The position numbers and the translations under genes are program-made. A DNA stretch of 8,142 bases. It comes from Proteobacteria bacterium UBA1844 (GTDB lineage Bacteria; Pseudomonadota; Gammaproteobacteria; Steroidobacterales; Woeseiaceae). Under the pieces are notes generated by a model that saw nothing but the letters and a program-made list of their open reading frames with translations, was not told the origin of the DNA and made no database searches. This document shows positions 6,248-8,142 of this stretch, piece by piece; position 1 is the stretch's first letter; every line of letters begins with the position of its first letter. The stretch spans positions 4,218-12,359 of the forward strand of contig DDIS01000133.1 in the NCBI GenBank assembly GCA_002338615.1. The letters run 5' to 3'.

Positions 6248-7236
6248 AACGTCGACGTAACATCGAGGCTTTCAGCCTGTCGTTTCTCGACTGCATCTGT
6301 TGCGGTTTCGGCGCCATAATTCTGCTCCTGGTGTTGAGCAAAATTTACGAGCCGGTGATTATTGAAAAGACCCAGGACGATCTCGAATCGCTGATAGCAA
6401 GATTGCAACAGGAATTGTTTGATATTCGTGGTGAGACCACAGCTTTGAATCGCGAACTGACGGCGGTGCGTGCACAAACGTCTGAATCGACGACACAGCT
6501 GGCGAGATTGCAGGGCGAACTCGACACGGTGCGTGGCCAGTACATCCTGGCGGAGCAGGAAACCGAATCGCTCGCCGACGAGGGACAGTTGCGCTCGGTC
6601 AAGCAGCGTCTCACTGAAGAGATGATACGCCTGCAGCCTTATTATCGTGCCGCGGACGATGATGCAGTCGCAGGTATCCCCGTGGACAGCGAGTACGTGA
6701 TCTTTGTGGTTGATACGTCGGGTAGCATGCAACAGTTCAACTGGGACCGCGCAATAGAAAAGGTTGAGGAAACATTGAATGTATACCCCGAGGTCAAGGG
6801 TATCCAGATCATGAACGACAACGGCAAGTACATGTTCCAGCAGTACGCCGGCAAATGGATACCGGACACGCCGGGGCGCCGCCAGGCTATTGTGAACACG
6901 ATGCGTACCTGGCGGCCGTTCAGCGACAGCAACCCGGCCGATGGCATTATTTATGCTATCAATACCTTCTGGTCACCCGACAAGAAGATCAGTATTTACG
7001 TATTCGGCGATGAGTTTTCTGGTCGCTCGGTCGAAAATGTTGTGCGGCAAATCGAAACCGTGAACGCCGCTGGCCCGGACGGCAATCGGCTCGTGCGCAT
7101 TCACGCGGTTGGCTTTCCCTTGCTGGACGTCGGCGGTGGGGGCATCCCGCCAACGGCACGCCAGTTCGCACAGCTGATGCGCATCCTCTGTGATCGCAAC
7201 GGTGGAACCTTCGTGGCATTGAGCCGCCGCGGGTAG
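6244..7236 (+). CDS. Membrane-anchored coiled-coil vWA protein, copy 2 (ExbD/MotB-like topology)
   Basis: I place the start at ATG 6244 (330 residues) rather than the in-frame ATG at 6187. AGGGA (6233-6237) lies 6 bases before it, it overlaps the previous stop as ATGA, and it gives MKRRRNIEAFSLSFLD, which aligns with the N-terminus of copy 1; the longer version adds 19 residues that fit nothing. One helix at about residues 14-33 carries FLDCICCGFGAIILLLVL, with Asp16 at its start. Coiled coil spans about 43-130. A vWA domain spans about 150-328 with FVVDTSGSM (Asp157, Ser159, Ser161) and Asp256 in VFGDEFSG. At the position of the MIDAS threonine of copy 1, the sequence reads SNPADG, so the metal site may be incomplete. 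Both proteins end in a similar strand (GGSLISVSR and GGTFVALSR). The vWA domain should be periplasmic. The pair may act as a heterodimeric partner of the channel subunit. Confidence 0.85.
   Translation: MKRRRNIEAFSLSFLDCICCGFGAIILLLVLSKIYEPVIIEKTQDDLESLIARLQQELFDIRGETTALNRELTAVRAQTSESTTQLARLQGELDTVRGQYILAEQETESLADEGQLRSVKQRLTEEMIRLQPYYRAADDDAVAGIPVDSEYVIFVVDTSGSMQQFNWDRAIEKVEETLNVYPEVKGIQIMNDNGKYMFQQYAGKWIPDTPGRRQAIVNTMRTWRPFSDSNPADGIIYAINTFWSPDKKISIYVFGDEFSGRSVENVVRQIETVNAAGPDGNRLVRIHAVGFPLLDVGGGGIPPTARQFAQLMRILCDRNGGTFVALSRRG
6271..6296 (+). repeat. 26-base near-repeat encoding the membrane motif, copy 2
   Basis: This is the second copy of the near-repeat found at 5174-5199 (24 of 26 bases identical). 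It lies 27 bases after the ATG at 6244 and at the equivalent place in the second vWA gene, which also supports that start. Confidence 0.8.
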
Positions 7237-7324
7237 AAATTTCCACCTGCGCCATAATTCGCCATGATTGATCCCAGGCTTCGCACGATGCGGTCGTTTC
7301 GAGTTCTGAATTCGCGCATGTAAT

Positions 7325-7357
7325 GTTTCCAACGGCGGCCAGCGTGGCTGCCGAAAC
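7325..7357 (+). promoter_or_regulatory. Strong hairpin in the leader of the OmpA-family gene
   Basis: CGGCGGCCA (7333-7341) pairs with TGGCTGCCG (7345-7353) over 9 bp, including one G-T wobble, around the loop GCG. GTTT (7325-7328) and AAAC (7354-7357) can extend it across a 4-base bulge. It ends 3 bases before the Shine-Dalgarno GGAGA (7361-7365) and has no T-run, so it looks more like an mRNA leader structure affecting stability or ribosome access than a terminator. The gap from 7237 to 7371 is otherwise without a gene, and I see no convincing sigma-70 promoter in it. Confidence 0.4.
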
Positions 7358-7371
7358 CCTGGAGACATCTC

Positions 7372-8097
7372 ATGCGTAATTTTATCTGCACGATTAGCTG
7401 CATTTCCTTGTTCGCGCTTGTGCCGACAGCGAATGCGGCAGCAAGCTCGAAAGAGGAGTCAATTGGCGTAGGCTCTGGTCTTGTCATCGGCGCACTGGCC
7501 GGCGGGCCGGTTGGTGCCATCATCGGTTCCGCAATCGGTGCCAAGCTTGGTGACAACGCACACAAAAAGAATAACCGCTTCGACGCAATGAGTTCCGCGC
7601 TCGATAAGTCCCGGCAAACCATCGACAACCTGGAACTCGATGTGCGAACACTGACAGCCGATCTTGGTACGTCGACCGCAGATCTTGCACGCCTCGAGCG
7701 CAATGCGAGTCCCGAGGCCGTTAACCTGTTGCAGACCGGCATTGAAATGGATCTGTTGTTTCGAACCGATGAAGATGCGATGACCGATGCAACCCGGGGA
7801 CGATTGACGGACCTCGCAACAGCGCTCGCGGCCATGCCCGGCATCAAGGTACAACTCGATGGCTTCGCCGATGAACGGGGCAGGACGGACTATAACCAGG
7901 CCTTGTCGGAGCGGCGCGTCGAATTCGTACGCGAGCAACTGCTGGCGGCGGGCATGGACGGCAGCCGCATCAGCAGCAACGCGCACGGCGAAGTGCAGAG
8001 CAACGACGCCACGGCAGATGATTTTGCCCTGGCGCGCAAGGTGAGTCTGAAGGTCTTCATCGACGATTCACAGGCGTACGCCGCGAACCCGAATTAA
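7372..8097 (+). CDS. OmpA-family peptidoglycan-binding protein with glycine-zipper segment (PdsO-like)
   Basis: The 241-residue protein has a signal peptide (MRNFICTISCISLFALVPTANA, cleavage near residue 22). Residues 31-60 form a glycine-zipper-like segment (GVGSGLVIGALAGGPVGAI, then IIGSAIGAKLG) that may insert in or pack against a membrane. A short coiled coil (about 68-112) follows, then an OmpA C-terminal domain (about 122-230) with GFADERG, YNQALSERR and VREQL. Asp167 and Arg182 match in spacing the Asp and Arg by which OmpA domains grip diaminopimelate of peptidoglycan. This order resembles PdsO, the OmpA-like protein of the proteobacterial dedicated sortase system, but no sortase or PdsS/PdsR gene is visible, so I give no symbol. 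The Shine-Dalgarno GGAGA (7361-7365) is 6 bases before the ATG. A 135-base gap separates it from the vWA genes, so it may be its own transcript, though it could supply the cell-wall anchor of the complex. Confidence 0.85.
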   Translation: MRNFICTISCISLFALVPTANAAASSKEESIGVGSGLVIGALAGGPVGAIIGSAIGAKLGDNAHKKNNRFDAMSSALDKSRQTIDNLELDVRTLTADLGTSTADLARLERNASPEAVNLLQTGIEMDLLFRTDEDAMTDATRGRLTDLATALAAMPGIKVQLDGFADERGRTDYNQALSERRVEFVREQLLAAGMDGSRISSNAHGEVQSNDATADDFALARKVSLKVFIDDSQAYAANPN

Positions 8098-8125
8098 TTG
8101 TGTAAATCCGAAATTGTGGCTGATC

Positions 8126-8140
8126 GCGGCGGGACGCCGC
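8126..8140 (+). terminator. Terminator-like hairpin at the right edge
   Basis: GCGGCG (8126-8131) and CGCCGC (8135-8140) form a perfect 6-bp GC stem with the loop GGA, 29 bases after the TAA of the OmpA-family gene. The window ends two bases later (TC), so the T-run needed for an intrinsic terminator cannot be seen. Confidence 0.4.
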
Positions 8141-8142
8141 TC

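Noticed and set aside
5824..6732. Minus-strand open frame (302 codons) across the junction of the two vWA genes
   Set aside because: It covers parts of two well supported plus-strand genes joined by an ATGA overlap, has no ribosome site that I can see and shows no domain.
7298..7326. Sigma-70 promoter TTCGAG - 17 bases - TAATGT before the OmpA-family gene
   Set aside because: Only two of six and three of six positions match the consensus; this level is expected by chance.

Overview
The window is a compact, single-strand (+) gene cluster of about 8.1 kb. Coding density is high, the GC content looks to be near 60 % by eye, and there is no RNA gene, insertion sequence, CRISPR array or phage gene. 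The signal peptides, an OmpA-type peptidoglycan-binding protein and a TolQ/ExbB-family channel point to a Gram-negative bacterium. The overall protein style suggests an environmental or marine gammaproteobacterium, but that is an inference and no marker gene is present.

Layout. Bases 1-99 are the last 32 codons of an unidentified upstream gene. It overlaps a large protein (81-2519) with an N-terminal FHA-like domain, one membrane span, five PEGA-type repeats and a C-terminal formylglycine-generating-enzyme (FGE)-like fold that lacks the catalytic cysteines. A 133-base gap with several inverted and direct repeats follows. Next comes a tight run of five genes: a small, very acidic secreted protein (2653-2961), a MotA/TolQ/ExbB-type proton channel subunit (2977-3777), an actin-like ATPase-fold protein fused to an FHA domain (3787-5154), and two related proteins with one N-terminal membrane helix, a coiled coil and a von Willebrand A (vWA) domain (5144-6247 and 6244-7236). 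The last three are joined by an 11-base and a 4-base overlap, so translation is probably coupled. After a 135-base gap holding a strong hairpin, an OmpA-family protein with a glycine-zipper segment (7372-8097) closes the window, with a terminator-like hairpin at the very end.

How the parts may work together. The two vWA proteins carry an Asp at the start of their only membrane helix, inside a shared FLD-C-x-x-C-GFGA motif. This is the layout of ExbD, TolR and MotB, the partners of the channel family encoded by the third gene of the cluster. The working hypothesis is therefore a proton-driven envelope machine whose periplasmic arms are vWA domains rather than the usual TonB/TolA- or peptidoglycan-binding domains. 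It would be controlled from the cytoplasm by FHA (phosphothreonine-reading) and actin-like modules, and joined in the periplasm to a PEGA/FGE-like scaffold and perhaps to the OmpA-type anchor. The domain calls rest on visible motifs; the assembled machine is inference. I do not recognise it as a named system.
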